From Dyella sp. C11 (GTDB lineage: Bacteria > Pseudomonadota > Gammaproteobacteria > Xanthomonadales > Rhodanobacteraceae): 64,000 bases of DNA. The stretch is from NCBI RefSeq assembly GCF_003121485.1, contig NZ_QAVX01000003.1, forward strand, positions 108,309 to 172,308, in the 5' to 3' direction. The notes below the pieces were generated by a model that made no database searches, was not told the DNA's origin, and worked only from the letters and a program-made list of their open reading frames with translations. Both the position numbers and the translations under genes were made by a program. Shown one piece after another: positions 1 through 8,711 of the stretch (position 1 is its first letter; every line of letters begins with the position of its first letter).

Positions 1-20
1 CCCGGGCGCCTGCGCATCGC

Positions 21-48
21 CCGTCGCGCACTGGGCGCGCTCCCACAG
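21..48. repeat. GTAG-type palindromic repeat (REP-like), single copy
   Basis: The segment reads as the reverse complement of a GTGGGAGCGCGC...GTGCGCGAC palindrome. The same element recurs at 7544-7570, 7724-7749 and many times at 47471-48550. It resembles the GTAG-headed REP family of Xanthomonadales; the family assignment is inference. Confidence 0.6.
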
Positions 49-135
49 AAAGAGCCTCGCGTGCGGCAATCGTCACGCATCCTGCCGCTGTCGTTTATGC
101 TTTCCCCTGTCACAGGCCAGGCGAACACCCAGCGG

Positions 136-1047
136 ATGATCTCTTCTCACCTATCGGTCGTCTCGCTCCGTGACCTCATGCTGGTGCAGGCTGTGCGTCG
201 CCATGGCAGCTTCAACAGTGCGGCTCGGGCGATGCACATCAGTCCGTCGGGGCTTTCGCATCAGGTGCAGAAAGTGGAGCAGGCGCTGGGCGCGCCGCTG
301 TTCGAGCGTGGCGGGCGTCGCATTGTTCCCACGGCGGGCGGCCAGCGGCTGCTGGAGCAGATCGATGCCGTGCTTGCGGCGGCGGAACATCTTCAGCAGG
401 TCGCACGTGCTGGCGAAGTGTCGTTTGGTGGCGAGCTGCGTCTGGGCGTGCCGGCATCGCTTGGCCCGTATCTGCTGCCTCATTTGATCGCGCCGTTTCC
501 GCAGCATTTTCCGGGCACGCGCCTGAGCCTTTCCGAAGGCAAGCCGCGCGGCCTGCTGCGCCGCCTCAACGAGGGTGAACTCGACGCCGTACTCGCACCG
601 CGCGTGCCACCGGTCAGTGGTGTCGCCATGCGCCCGCTGTTCTTCGAGCCGTGGGAAGTCATGTTCCGCGCTGATCACGTGCTCGCAGGCAAGAAAAGCG
701 TGGGGCTTGAACAGCTTGAAGCCGGAGACGCCACGCTGATGACGGAAAGCCACTGCGAAGACGTGCTCGGTGGCGGCCACGTGCAGGACGTGAGCCTGGA
801 AAGTCTGGCTGCGCTGGTGGAGTTGCGCGGTGGCTATGCGCTGGTGCCGGCGCTTGCCCACGAGCGCTTGGCGTCGATGCCGAACGTGGTGCTTGCCAAG
901 CTCAAGGGACAGGCGCCGGGGCGTGAGATTGCGTTGTACTGGCGCGAGGCGTCGCCGTGGCATGCGGATTTGCAAAACTTTGCGGCGTTGTTGCGCAAGC
1001 TGGCGAAGCAGCGGCCGGGGGTGAAGGTTTTGAGTGAGGGGGAGTAG
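136..1047 (+). CDS. LysR-family regulator, OxyR-like, single cysteine
   Basis: Transcriptional regulator of 303 residues if started at ATG 136; an upstream GTG at 61 would add 25 residues with no LysR similarity. The N-terminus carries the LysR winged helix-turn-helix (SAARAMHISPSGLSHQVQKV). The effector domain resembles OxyR, including a TESHC segment at the position of the peroxidatic Cys199 of E. coli OxyR and a downstream SLESLAALV...LVPALA stretch. Cys207 is the only cysteine, so the resolving cysteine of classical OxyR is missing. Peroxide sensing is therefore uncertain. No target operon is evident next to it. Confidence 0.85.
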   Translation: MISSHLSVVSLRDLMLVQAVRRHGSFNSAARAMHISPSGLSHQVQKVEQALGAPLFERGGRRIVPTAGGQRLLEQIDAVLAAAEHLQQVARAGEVSFGGELRLGVPASLGPYLLPHLIAPFPQHFPGTRLSLSEGKPRGLLRRLNEGELDAVLAPRVPPVSGVAMRPLFFEPWEVMFRADHVLAGKKSVGLEQLEAGDATLMTESHCEDVLGGGHVQDVSLESLAALVELRGGYALVPALAHERLASMPNVVLAKLKGQAPGREIALYWREASPWHADLQNFAALLRKLAKQRPGVKVLSEGE

Positions 1048-1103
1048 GGCTAGCCGGGTGACGTAAAAAAGAGCCCAGTTAGAAGCGCTTTCGCTAGCAC
1101 CCA

Positions 1104-1140
1104 CCCCTCACCCCTACCCTCTCCCCGGAGGGGAGAGGGA
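1104..1140. repeat. CTCTCCCC-GGGGAGAG palindromic intergenic repeat
   Basis: A hairpin-forming element with arms CCCTCTCCCC and GGGGAGAGGG preceded by a CACCCCT run. Near-identical copies occur at 7446-7480 and 7645-7680 in the opposite orientation. It lies between two convergent genes and could act as a terminator hairpin. Confidence 0.6.
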
Positions 1141-1166
1141 GCTAGTTGCGCAAGGTCGCTGGAGCT

Positions 1167-1853
1167 TTAGAAATCCAGCTCCTGCGAGGCGCACAGATAA
1201 TCCACCATCGGCGCGACGCGCTTGTACGTCTCCACCAGCCACGGCAGCAACTCCGCCGAACAGGCGAGCTTCTCGTCAAACGCCTCGCCACACGCGAAAT
1301 CCTTGCGCTTGATGTCATCGATCAGCTCATGCGCCGGATCGAAGCCGCGTGGCGGTCGGGTCAGCGATTCGCCCCAGAAGGTGAAGTGCTCACGAAACAC
1401 CTTGCTGCGCGTCGCACGCTTCCACGCCTCGGGGTTGTCGGCCAGGAAATCGCGGATCTTCTTCAACGCGTCCGATTCCGGATGCCACATGCCGCCGCCG
1501 GCAAAACAATCGCCCGGCTGGATATGCATGTAGAACGAGGGTGCGTGCACTTCGTTGCGTCGCTCGTGGAAGAAACGCGCGCCTTGCCAAGGTTTGTAGG
1601 GCTGCTTGTCGTTCGAAAAACGCGTGTCGCGATGAATGCGAAACAGTGAGCCGCCCACCTTGCGCGTGTCGGCGCGGTAGTGCGGGCTGATCTTGGCCAG
1701 CGGAGCCTGGAGGTCGCGGATCAGGGCCAGGAAGGGCTCGCGCACATCGCGCTCATAGGCTTCCTTGTGATCGTGGAACCATTCGCGGCTGTTGTTGTTC
1801 GCCAGCGACTTGAGAAAGCGGAACGTTGCGGGGCTGAAATAGGGCTTGGCCAT
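1167..1853 (-). CDS. DUF2461 / TIGR02453 family protein
   Basis: Protein of 228 residues starting at MAKPYFSP; upstream in-frame codons give an unconserved extension overlapping sbcB. It matches the DUF2461 family: an N-terminal FSPATFRFLKSLANNNSREWF segment, a central FRIHRDTRFSNDKQPYK block, and YMHIQPGD with GGGMWHPE. The biochemical function of this family is not established. It lies 11 bp downstream of sbcB on the same strand, so the two are probably co-transcribed. The family call is firm; the role is unknown. Confidence 0.85.
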   Translation of the reverse strand: MAKPYFSPATFRFLKSLANNNSREWFHDHKEAYERDVREPFLALIRDLQAPLAKISPHYRADTRKVGGSLFRIHRDTRFSNDKQPYKPWQGARFFHERRNEVHAPSFYMHIQPGDCFAGGGMWHPESDALKKIRDFLADNPEAWKRATRSKVFREHFTFWGESLTRPPRGFDPAHELIDDIKRKDFACGEAFDEKLACSAELLPWLVETYKRVAPMVDYLCASQELDF

Positions 1854-1864
1854 GGTCTCTGGGG

Positions 1865-3313
1865 TCAGGCAGTAAGCGGTGCGACATCGGCGGCGAGCAT
1901 CTCGCCCCACGATTGCAGTTGGTCGAGCACGGCCAGTTTGTCGTGCGAAAGATCATCCGCACGCAAGGCGGCGATGCGGGCGAAGTAGTCGTCCAGCGTC
2001 AGGTTGGTCAGTGGCGTGGGACGGGTCAGGCGGTCGCGGCGAAACGACTGCCAGCGCGCCTGTTCCTCCAGGCTGAGCGTTTCGGGCCAGTTGCGCGCGC
2101 GATAGCGGAACAGCAACTCCGGGTAACGCGGATCGCGGAAGGGAAAAGTGCGCTGCCCCAGTTGCTCGGGAGGCGTGCCACGAATATCCGCAAGCAGGCG
2201 CTTGTCCGCATCGGGAAGAAAACCGCCGTACAACCCCAGTTCGGGGTCGGCCGGCGGGGGCAGGTCGGTGGCGCGCTGGAACACGCGGCGAAGCTTGGCG
2301 GCCAGCCCATCGGCGGATGCGAGCATGTCGCGATGGGCATGGATGCGATCCATATCCAGCTGCAGGCGCTCCAGGTCCACGCCCTTCAGCGTCGACAGCG
2401 GTGCCAGGGCGGGTGCACGATTGGCGCGAACGGTGCGCAGCGGAATGCGTTCGATGCCTTCGGGCAGATCGGCGCGCGACGTGAATACGCGGTCGGCGAT
2501 CTCGTCCTCGTCCAGCGCGAGCAGGTCCGATGGATCGCTGGACAGGTCGTACACGATGATTTCCGCGGGGCGGCTGGGGTGTGCGGCCAGCGGCGCCACT
2601 ACAGCCAGGCAATGCCGGCTCGACGGGTAACGTGAAGACACATGCACCACCGGCGTCATCGACACCACGTCGAGCATCTCGAACACGCGCTGCTTGCGGC
2701 GCAGGCTGAAATACCAGTCCCACAAGCGCGGTTGGCGCACGCGAATAAGCCGCGCCAGGTCGATCAACGCATACACGTCCGACAGCGCATCGTGCGCGCG
2801 CTCCTGCCGCAGATGGTTTGCCGCGGCGAGATGCTCCAGCTTGAAACTCGGCGTGCCTTCGTCGCGCTTGGGCCACTCGATGCCTTCGGGGCGCAGGGCC
2901 TGGCACATGCGCACCAGGTCGATCAGGTCCCAGCGCGAATTGCCGTTCTCCCATTCGCGCCCGTAAGGCTCGAACATGTTCCGGTAGAACAGCTGGCGCC
3001 CGATCTCGTCGTCGAAGCGCAAGGAGTTGTAGCCCACGCCGCACGTGCCGGGCTGGGCGAGTTGCTCGTGCACGCGCGCCGCGAAATCGGCTTCGATCAC
3101 GCCCTCGCGCTCGGCCTGTTGCGGCGTGATGCCGGTGATCAGGCAGGCATCGGGGTGGGGCGGCATTTCGCGTGGCGGCTTGCCGAAGAACATTACCGGC
3201 TGGCCCACGATCTCCAGCTCCATGGTGGTGCGGATGCCTGCGAACTGCACCGGCCGGTCGCGCCACGGGTCGGCGCCAAAGGTCTCGTAGTCGTGCCAGA
3301 AAAAGGTCTGCAT
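1865..3313 (-). CDS. sbcB: Exodeoxyribonuclease I (SbcB)
   Basis: A 3'-5' single-strand DNA exonuclease of 482 residues, normal for the family. The N-terminus has the DnaQ-like DEDD exonuclease motif I (FFWHDYETFG). Further in are VGYNSLRFDDE (motif II region) and HDALSDVYALIDLARLI (motif III, HxAxxD). The C-terminal half matches the SH3-like and helical exonuclease I extension. It acts in recombination, mismatch repair and end trimming. It is divergent from orn, another DEDD exonuclease, with a 127-bp shared intergenic region. Confidence 0.95.
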   Translation of the reverse strand: MQTFFWHDYETFGADPWRDRPVQFAGIRTTMELEIVGQPVMFFGKPPREMPPHPDACLITGITPQQAEREGVIEADFAARVHEQLAQPGTCGVGYNSLRFDDEIGRQLFYRNMFEPYGREWENGNSRWDLIDLVRMCQALRPEGIEWPKRDEGTPSFKLEHLAAANHLRQERAHDALSDVYALIDLARLIRVRQPRLWDWYFSLRRKQRVFEMLDVVSMTPVVHVSSRYPSSRHCLAVVAPLAAHPSRPAEIIVYDLSSDPSDLLALDEDEIADRVFTSRADLPEGIERIPLRTVRANRAPALAPLSTLKGVDLERLQLDMDRIHAHRDMLASADGLAAKLRRVFQRATDLPPPADPELGLYGGFLPDADKRLLADIRGTPPEQLGQRTFPFRDPRYPELLFRYRARNWPETLSLEEQARWQSFRRDRLTRPTPLTNLTLDDYFARIAALRADDLSHDKLAVLDQLQSWGEMLAADVAPLTA

Positions 3314-3440
3314 GCAGCGATCATCGCATGGCCTTCATGCCCGCTCCACGCAGCCCGTTCACGATGGGCGCCTGGAACCAGGCTGAAAAGCGGAGTGCCA
3401 GCGGGCGGCCTGCTGTTAGACTCCGCGTCCAGGAGGGCGC

Positions 3441-4001
3441 ATGAGCCAAGCGAACGAAGACAACCTGATCTGGATCGATCTGGAAATGACCGGACTCGAT
3501 ACGGACAACGACTCCATCCTCGAGATCGCCACCATCGTCACCGACAAAAACCTTCGCATTCTGGCGGAAGGCCCGGTGTTCGCGATCCGTCACGCGCTGG
3601 ACCGCCTTGAAGGCATGGACGCGTGGAACCGCAACCAGCATCGCCGCTCGGGCCTGTGGGACCAGGTGGTGGCTTCCACCGATGACCACGCCACGGCCGA
3701 GCAGGCCACGCTCGATTTCCTCAAGGAATGGGTGCCTGCGGGCAAGTCGCCGATGTGCGGCAACTCCATCTGCCAGGACCGCCGCTTCCTGCATCGCCAG
3801 ATGCCGCGCCTGGAGCGCTTCTTCCATTACCGCAACCTCGACGTGTCCACGCTGAAGGAACTCGCGCGCCGCTGGGCGCCGCAGATCGGCAAGGGCTTCT
3901 CGAAGGAATCCGCGCACACCGCGTTGTCGGATATTCGCGATTCCATCGACGAGCTGCGCTATTACCGCCAGTTCATGGGCCCGCTGGGCGGCGAGTCCTG
4001 A
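3441..4001 (+). CDS. orn: Oligoribonuclease
   Basis: A 186-residue 3'-5' exoribonuclease that degrades di- to pentaribonucleotides, including pGpG from c-di-GMP turnover. The DEDDh residues are visible: [10 protein letters not shown] near residue 12, the central [13 protein letters not shown] block, and [14 protein letters not shown] near the C-terminus. The start ATG has an AGGAGG-type ribosome binding site 5 bp upstream. It is followed after 21 bp by folP. Confidence 0.97.
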   Translation: MSQANEDNLIWIDLEMTGLDTDNDSILEIATIVTDKNLRILAEGPVFAIRHALDRLEGMDAWNRNQHRRSGLWDQVVASTDDHATAEQATLDFLKEWVPAGKSPMCGNSICQDRRFLHRQMPRLERFFHYRNLDVSTLKELARRWAPQIGKGFSKESAHTALSDIRDSIDELRYYRQFMGPLGGES

Positions 4002-4022
4002 CCGTTTTTCACGGGAGTCACC

Positions 4023-4928
4023 ATGTCTCTTGATCTGTTCGCTCCCGTGCTCGACTGCAACGGCCGTCCGCTGAAGCTGGATCGGCCACGCGTGGTCGGC
4101 ATCCTCAATGTCACGCCCGATTCCTTTTCCGACGGTGGCAGCCATGCGTCCGTGGACGATGCCGTGGCGCATGGCCTGCGCATGGTGGAAGAGGGCGCGG
4201 ACATGCTGGATATCGGTGGCGAGTCCACGCGTCCCGGTTCCGATGACGTGCCGGTCGAGGAAGAAATTCGCCGTGTGGTGCCGGTTATCGAACAGCTCGC
4301 GGCGCGCACCACGGTGCCGCTTGCCATCGATACCTCCAAGCCCGAGGTGATGCGTGCGGCCGTGGCCGCGGGCGCCGGCATGATCAACGACGTTTACGCG
4401 TTGCGCCGGGAAGGCGCGCTGGATGCAGCAGCGCAGCTCGGCGTTCCCGTGTGCCTGATGCACATGCTGGGCGAGCCGCGCAGCATGCAGGACGACCCCC
4501 AATACGACGACGTGGTGGGCGAGGTGCATCGGTTCCTGACCGACCGCCTGTTCGCCTGCGAACTCGCCGGCATCGATCGGCGCAAGGTCATGGTCGATCC
4601 CGGTTTCGGCTTCGGCAAGAACCTGGAACACAACCTGGCGCTGCTGCGTGCCCTGGAGCGCTTCAGCAACCTGGGCAGCGGTGTGTATGTGGGCATGTCC
4701 CGAAAATCCATGATCGGCGCGATGACGGGCAGAAAGGCCCCGACGGATCGCGTGGCTGGCTCCATCGCGGCGGCCGTCATCGCCGTGCAGCGCGGCGCAC
4801 GCATGGTGCGCGTGCACGATGTGGCAGGCACGGTGGATGTGCTGGCGGTGTGGCATGCCGTGCAGGCTGGCGACGTGCCCGAGCGGCGCGACAGCAAGCC
4901 CACGATCCGCTGGCCGGCCGACGAATAA
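4023..4928 (+). CDS. folP: Dihydropteroate synthase
   Basis: Condenses 6-hydroxymethyl-dihydropterin pyrophosphate with p-aminobenzoate in folate synthesis; it is the sulfonamide target. The 301-residue TIM barrel shows [15 protein letters not shown] near residue 26, [14 protein letters not shown], the MINDVYALR strand, [12 protein letters not shown], and [13 protein letters not shown]. It is followed by glmM, the conserved gammaproteobacterial folP-glmM pair. The start is preceded by CGGGAGTCACC. Confidence 0.97.
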   Translation: MSLDLFAPVLDCNGRPLKLDRPRVVGILNVTPDSFSDGGSHASVDDAVAHGLRMVEEGADMLDIGGESTRPGSDDVPVEEEIRRVVPVIEQLAARTTVPLAIDTSKPEVMRAAVAAGAGMINDVYALRREGALDAAAQLGVPVCLMHMLGEPRSMQDDPQYDDVVGEVHRFLTDRLFACELAGIDRRKVMVDPGFGFGKNLEHNLALLRALERFSNLGSGVYVGMSRKSMIGAMTGRKAPTDRVAGSIAAAVIAVQRGARMVRVHDVAGTVDVLAVWHAVQAGDVPERRDSKPTIRWPADE

Positions 4929-4986
4929 TCACAGACAACCGGATGTCGGGCGCACGCATGCGCCGATTTCCAGCAGGAGTAGGGCC

Positions 4987-6333
4987 ATGACGCAACGCAA
5001 ATACTTCGGAACGGACGGCATTCGCGGCCTGGTGGGCCAGTGGCCGATCAGCGCCGATTTCATGCTGCGACTGGGCCGCGCCGTAGGCGTGGTGCTGGCG
5101 CGCAACGGGCGCGCGCGTCCGAAAGTGGTGATCGGCAAGGACACGCGCGTGTCGGGCTACATGTTCGAATCCGCGCTGGAAGCTGGCCTTGTCGCGGCGG
5201 GCGCCGACGTTGCGCTGCTCGGCCCCATGCCCACGCCCGGCGTCGCGTTTCTCACGCGTTCGCTGCGCGCGGACGCCGGCATCGTCATCAGTGCTTCGCA
5301 CAACCCGCATCACGACAACGGCATCAAGTTCTTTTCCGCGAATGGCGAAAAGCTCTCCGATGAAGTCGAACTCGCCATCGAGGAAGAACTGGAGCTGGAA
5401 TTTTCCACGGTTCCCTCCGAGCAACTGGGCAAGGCCATCCGCATTGCGGATGCCGTGACGCGCTACGCCGAGTTCTGCAAATCCACCGTGGCGGAAGACT
5501 TCAACCTGCGCGGCATCAAGCTCGTGCTCGATTGCGCGAACGGTGCGACGTATCAAGTCGCACCCAAGGTGTTCTCCGAACTGGGCGCCGTGGTCACCAC
5601 CATTGGCGACAAGCCCGATGGCTTCAACATCAATCGCGAGGTGGGTTCCACGCATCCGCAGGCGCTGGTGAACGCCGTGCTGGAGCAGGGTGCCGATCTG
5701 GGCATCGCCTTCGATGGCGATGGCGATCGCCTGCAGCTGGTGGACCGCAACGGCAAGCTGGGCGATGGCGACGACATCCTGTTCGTGCTGGCCCATGCCT
5801 GGCATGCCAGGGGCCAGCTGCTCGGCCCGGTGGTGGGCACGCTGATGAGCAACTACGGCCTGCAGCTCGCCCTGTCGAAGATCGACGTGAAGCTGATCCG
5901 CGCCAACGTGGGCGACCGCTACGTGCTGCAGCAGCTGAAGGAGCACGGCGGCAACCTGGGCGGCGAAACCTCCGGCCACATCCTGTGCCTGGACCGCGCC
6001 ACCACTGGCGACGGCATCGTCTCCGCGCTGGCCGTGCTGGAGGCACTGGCGGGTGCCGACCTGGCCGACGCGCGCCAGGGCCTGCACAAGATGCCCCAGA
6101 TCATGATCAACGTGCGCGCCGACGGTGCCCGCGAGTCCCTGACCAGCGATGCCGTGCGCGCGGCCCTGGCCGAGACCGAGCAAACCCTGGCCGGCCGCGG
6201 CCGCGTGGTGCTGCGCGCCTCGGGCACCGAACCGCTGGTGCGCGTGACCGTGGAAGCCGCCGACGAGGCCGAAGTGCGCCAGATGGCCGAAAAGCGCGCC
6301 GGTGACGTAAAATCCGCCGCAGAACGTGCGTGA
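4987..6333 (+). CDS. glmM: Phosphoglucosamine mutase
   Basis: Converts glucosamine-6-phosphate to glucosamine-1-phosphate for UDP-GlcNAc and cell wall synthesis. The 448 residues carry the N-terminal [10 protein letters not shown], the phosphoserine loop ([13 protein letters not shown]), the metal-binding loop (FDGDGDR), the sugar loop (GGETSGH) and the phosphate loop ([11 protein letters not shown]). ATG 4987 follows GGAGTAGGGCC. A longer open frame upstream has no homology and overlaps folP. It forms an operon with folP. Confidence 0.97.
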   Translation: MTQRKYFGTDGIRGLVGQWPISADFMLRLGRAVGVVLARNGRARPKVVIGKDTRVSGYMFESALEAGLVAAGADVALLGPMPTPGVAFLTRSLRADAGIVISASHNPHHDNGIKFFSANGEKLSDEVELAIEEELELEFSTVPSEQLGKAIRIADAVTRYAEFCKSTVAEDFNLRGIKLVLDCANGATYQVAPKVFSELGAVVTTIGDKPDGFNINREVGSTHPQALVNAVLEQGADLGIAFDGDGDRLQLVDRNGKLGDGDDILFVLAHAWHARGQLLGPVVGTLMSNYGLQLALSKIDVKLIRANVGDRYVLQQLKEHGGNLGGETSGHILCLDRATTGDGIVSALAVLEALAGADLADARQGLHKMPQIMINVRADGARESLTSDAVRAALAETEQTLAGRGRVVLRASGTEPLVRVTVEAADEAEVRQMAEKRAGDVKSAAERA

Positions 6334-6437
6334 GCCTGTAAAGCGTGTTCCCAGGTCGCCAAGGATTGGCCCGACGTGCCCCGCCCCTGCGGTGGCGGAC
6401 AGACAAGTGGACCGCACGCACAACCTGTGGACAAGCC

Positions 6438-7373
6438 ATGAAGAAAGTTCCGACCCTCGACATCCGTCGTTACGAGACGGATCGTGACGCCTTCGTTGCC
6501 GAACTGGGCAACGCCTACCGCGAATACGGTTTCTGCTGCATCAGCGGCCACGGCATTCCGCGCGAGCTGATCGACGGCGCCTACGATTCGTTCCAGCAGT
6601 TCTTCGCACTGCCGACCGACACCAAGATGAAGTACCACGTGCCCGGCAGTGGTGGCGCACGCGGCTACACGCCGTACAAGGTGGAAACGGCCAAGGACAG
6701 CAAGTTCGCCGACCTCAAGGAGTTCTGGCACGTCGGTCGCGAAATCCCGCGCGATTCCAAGTTCGCCGATGTCATGCCGCCGAACCTGTGGCCGACGGAA
6801 ATCGACGACTTCAAGAAGAACGGCTACGGCCTGTTCGACGCGCTCGACCAGCTCGGCGCACGCGTGCTGCGCGCGCTCGCCTTGCACATCGAGCTGCCGG
6901 AAAACTTCTTCGACGACAAGATCAACCAGGGCAACTCCATCCTGCGTCCGATCCACTACCCGCCGATCACCGACGCGACCGTGCCGAACGTGCGCGCCGG
7001 TGCGCATGAAGACATCAACTTCATCACGCTGCTGGTCGGCGCCAGCGCCGAAGGCCTGGAAGTGCTCACGCGCGAAGGCGAGTGGCTGCCCATCACCACC
7101 GAAGGCGATGCCATCGTGGTGAACATCGGCGACATGCTGCAGCGCCTGACCAACCACGTGTACCCGTCCACCTCGCACCGCGTGGTGAACCCGCAGAACG
7201 ACAACGCCCGCAAACCGCGCTACTCGGTGCCGTACTTCCTGCACCCGAACCCGGACGTGGTACTCGACCCGCTGCCGCAAACGGTGACCCCGGACAACCC
7301 GAGCCGCTACACCACCAGCATCACCTCCCACGAGTACCTGCTGGAACGCCTGCGCGAGATCAAGTTGATCTGA
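6438..7373 (+). CDS. 2-oxoglutarate / Fe(II)-dependent oxygenase, isopenicillin-N-synthase family
   Basis: A 311-residue non-heme iron oxygenase. It has an N-terminal DIOX_N-like part (YGFCCISGHGIP) and a C-terminal jelly roll with HEDINFITLL (HxD), an LTNHVYPSTSHRV block giving the distal histidine, and the RYSVPYFLHP 2-oxoglutarate-binding arginine region. The substrate cannot be told. The start ATG 6438 fits the family N-terminus. The last 8 codons and following bases (7354-7379) are repeated directly downstream, see the duplication entry. Confidence 0.9.
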   Translation: MKKVPTLDIRRYETDRDAFVAELGNAYREYGFCCISGHGIPRELIDGAYDSFQQFFALPTDTKMKYHVPGSGGARGYTPYKVETAKDSKFADLKEFWHVGREIPRDSKFADVMPPNLWPTEIDDFKKNGYGLFDALDQLGARVLRALALHIELPENFFDDKINQGNSILRPIHYPPITDATVPNVRAGAHEDINFITLLVGASAEGLEVLTREGEWLPITTEGDAIVVNIGDMLQRLTNHVYPSTSHRVVNPQNDNARKPRYSVPYFLHPNPDVVLDPLPQTVTPDNPSRYTTSITSHEYLLERLREIKLI

Positions 7374-7405
7374 TGTAAGGCGAGATCAAGTTGATCTGAT
7401 GTAAG
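7354..7405 (+). repeat. 26-bp tandem repeat overlapping the oxygenase stop codon
   Basis: Two perfect 26-bp copies (7354-7379 and 7380-7405) of a GCGAGATCAAGTTGATCTGA-headed unit. The first encodes the final residues and stop of the oxygenase. A third, two-to-three-mismatch copy lies at 7581-7606. Confidence 0.9.
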
Positions 7406-7408
7406 TAG

Positions 7409-7442
7409 AAAAGCCCGCTGCCGAAAGCCGCGGGCTTTTTTA
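7409..7442 (+). terminator. Rho-independent terminator after the oxygenase gene
   Basis: Stem AAAGCCCGC / GCGGGCTTT followed by a T run. It is the first of two terminators in the duplicated unit. Confidence 0.85.
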
Positions 7443-7445
7443 ATT

Positions 7446-7480
7446 CTCCCTCTCCCCTCCGGGGAGAGGGCCGGGGTGAG
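7446..7480. repeat. CTCTCCCC-GGGGAGAG palindromic repeat, second copy
   Basis: Same element as 1104-1140, opposite orientation, inside the first 200-bp unit. Confidence 0.6.
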
Positions 7481-7543
7481 TCCCGAAAAGGGGATAAAGG
7501 GCGGGTGCTCGCGAAAACCATCCACCCGTGCCAATTCCTGCCT

Positions 7544-7570
7544 CGGTCGCGCACAAGCGCGCTCCTACAG
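7544..7570. repeat. GTAG-type palindromic repeat
   Basis: Reverse complement of a GTAGGAGCGCGCTTGTGCGCGAC palindrome, in the first 200-bp unit. Confidence 0.65.
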
Positions 7571-7607
7571 AAACGCCCATGCGAGATTAAGTTGATCTGA
7601 TGTGAAT

Positions 7608-7640
7608 AAAAAAGCCCGCACAAAGCCGCGGGCTTTTTTC
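7608..7640 (+). terminator. Second copy of the oxygenase terminator
   Basis: AAAAAGCCCGC / GCGGGCTTTTTT hairpin with T tract, the duplicated counterpart of 7409-7442. Confidence 0.8.
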
Positions 7641-7644
7641 CTTC

Positions 7645-7680
7645 TCCCTCTCCCCTACGGGGAGAGGGCCGGGGTGAGGG
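7645..7680. repeat. CTCTCCCC-GGGGAGAG palindromic repeat, third copy
   Basis: Same element as 1104-1140 and 7446-7480, inside the second 200-bp unit. Confidence 0.6.
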
Positions 7681-7723
7681 GCGGGTGCTCGACAAAGCCA
7701 ATCACCCATGCGAATTCCTGCTC

Positions 7724-7749
7724 CGGTCGCGCACAAGTGCGCTCCTACA
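7724..7749. repeat. GTAG-type palindromic repeat
   Basis: Copy of the palindrome at 7544-7570, at the end of the second 200-bp unit. It lies 25 bp from the stop of the convergent SDR gene. Confidence 0.65.
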
Positions 7750-7773
7750 AAAAGCCGACGACGCGAAACCACA

Positions 7774-8589
7774 TCAAACCGCATCCCCCAAATCCCGATA
7801 CCTCTTCGACTCCCGCGCCGACAACCACAACGTCAGCCGATCCGGCAGCAACTTCATCATCGCCTTGATGAAACGATTCACGCCGCCCGTCACGCGCACC
7901 ACATCCCCGCGCTCCACCGCGTCGTAACCCTCACGCACCACCGCCTCCGCGCTCTGCCACATGAAGGCCGGCATCTTGTTCATCAGCTGACGCGTGCCCG
8001 TGACATCGTGGAATTCCGACCACGTAAAGCCCGGGCACAACGCACACACATTCACGCCGCGGTGGCGATTCTCCAGCGCCAACGACTGCGAGAACTTGAT
8101 CAGGTACGCCTTGCTCGCCGCATACAGCGTGTGTCCCGCCGAACCCGGCACATGCCCCGCCAGCGAGGCCACATTGACGATGCGCCCGTAACCACGCTTC
8201 TGCATGCCAGGCAGCAAACGCCACGCCAGTTCCGCCGGCGCCGTCATCAACACGCGGATAAATGCCTCATGGGTCGGCCACGGCACCACGTCGAACGTGC
8301 CCGGCACGCCGTAGCCGGCATTGTTGATCAGCCAGTCCACCACCAGTCCACGTGCGTCCAGCGCATCGCACAGCTGCTTCACCGCCGCGGGATCGGCCAG
8401 GTCGGCCGGCAGCACCGTCACGTTGCACCCATGCTTGGTGCGCAACTCTTCCCCAAGGGATTCAAGCCGTTCCACGCGTCGCGCCGTCAGCACCAGGTCG
8501 TGGCCATGCGCTGCCAGTTCGCGGGCGAAGGCGGCGCCAATACCGGCGGAAGCACCCGTGACAAGACTCAGTGGGCGGGCAGGTGGCAT
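7774..8589 (-). CDS. Short-chain dehydrogenase/reductase
   Basis: A classical SDR of 271 residues. It has the cofactor motif TGASAGIG near the N-terminus, NNAGYG, the catalytic serine strand (IVNVASLAGH) and YAASKAYL with catalytic Tyr and Lys. I chose ATG 8589 because AAGGAGACC lies 6-12 bp upstream; an ATG 24 bp earlier has no such site. The TGASAGIGAAFARELAAHGHD type resembles DltE/YqjQ-like SDRs. The substrate is unknown. Confidence 0.9.
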   Translation of the reverse strand: MPPARPLSLVTGASAGIGAAFARELAAHGHDLVLTARRVERLESLGEELRTKHGCNVTVLPADLADPAAVKQLCDALDARGLVVDWLINNAGYGVPGTFDVVPWPTHEAFIRVLMTAPAELAWRLLPGMQKRGYGRIVNVASLAGHVPGSAGHTLYAASKAYLIKFSQSLALENRHRGVNVCALCPGFTWSEFHDVTGTRQLMNKMPAFMWQSAEAVVREGYDAVERGDVVRVTGGVNRFIKAMMKLLPDRLTLWLSARESKRYRDLGDAV

Positions 8590-8711
8590 AAAAGTGGTCT
8601 CCTTGTGGTCCATCCGATTTTTTCCGTAACGGCAATGGTTTGTGCGGTCTACGTTGCCAGTGGCATGGTCGGTCGGTAAGCTTTCGGGTTTATACGCAAT
8701 GGAACACGCGC

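Larger units (their letters stand above)
7380..7756. repeat. About 200-bp imperfect tandem duplication
   Basis: Two units, 7380-7580 and 7581-about 7756. Each has, in the same order, the 26-bp oxygenase-tail copy, a rho-independent terminator, a CTCTCCCC palindrome, a GCGGGTGCTCG spacer and a GTAG-type palindrome. This fills the 400-bp gap between the oxygenase and the SDR gene. No gene is seen in it. Confidence 0.85.

Noticed and set aside
3321-4856. 511-residue open frame antisense to orn and folP
   Set aside because: His/Arg-rich shadow of two well-supported genes.
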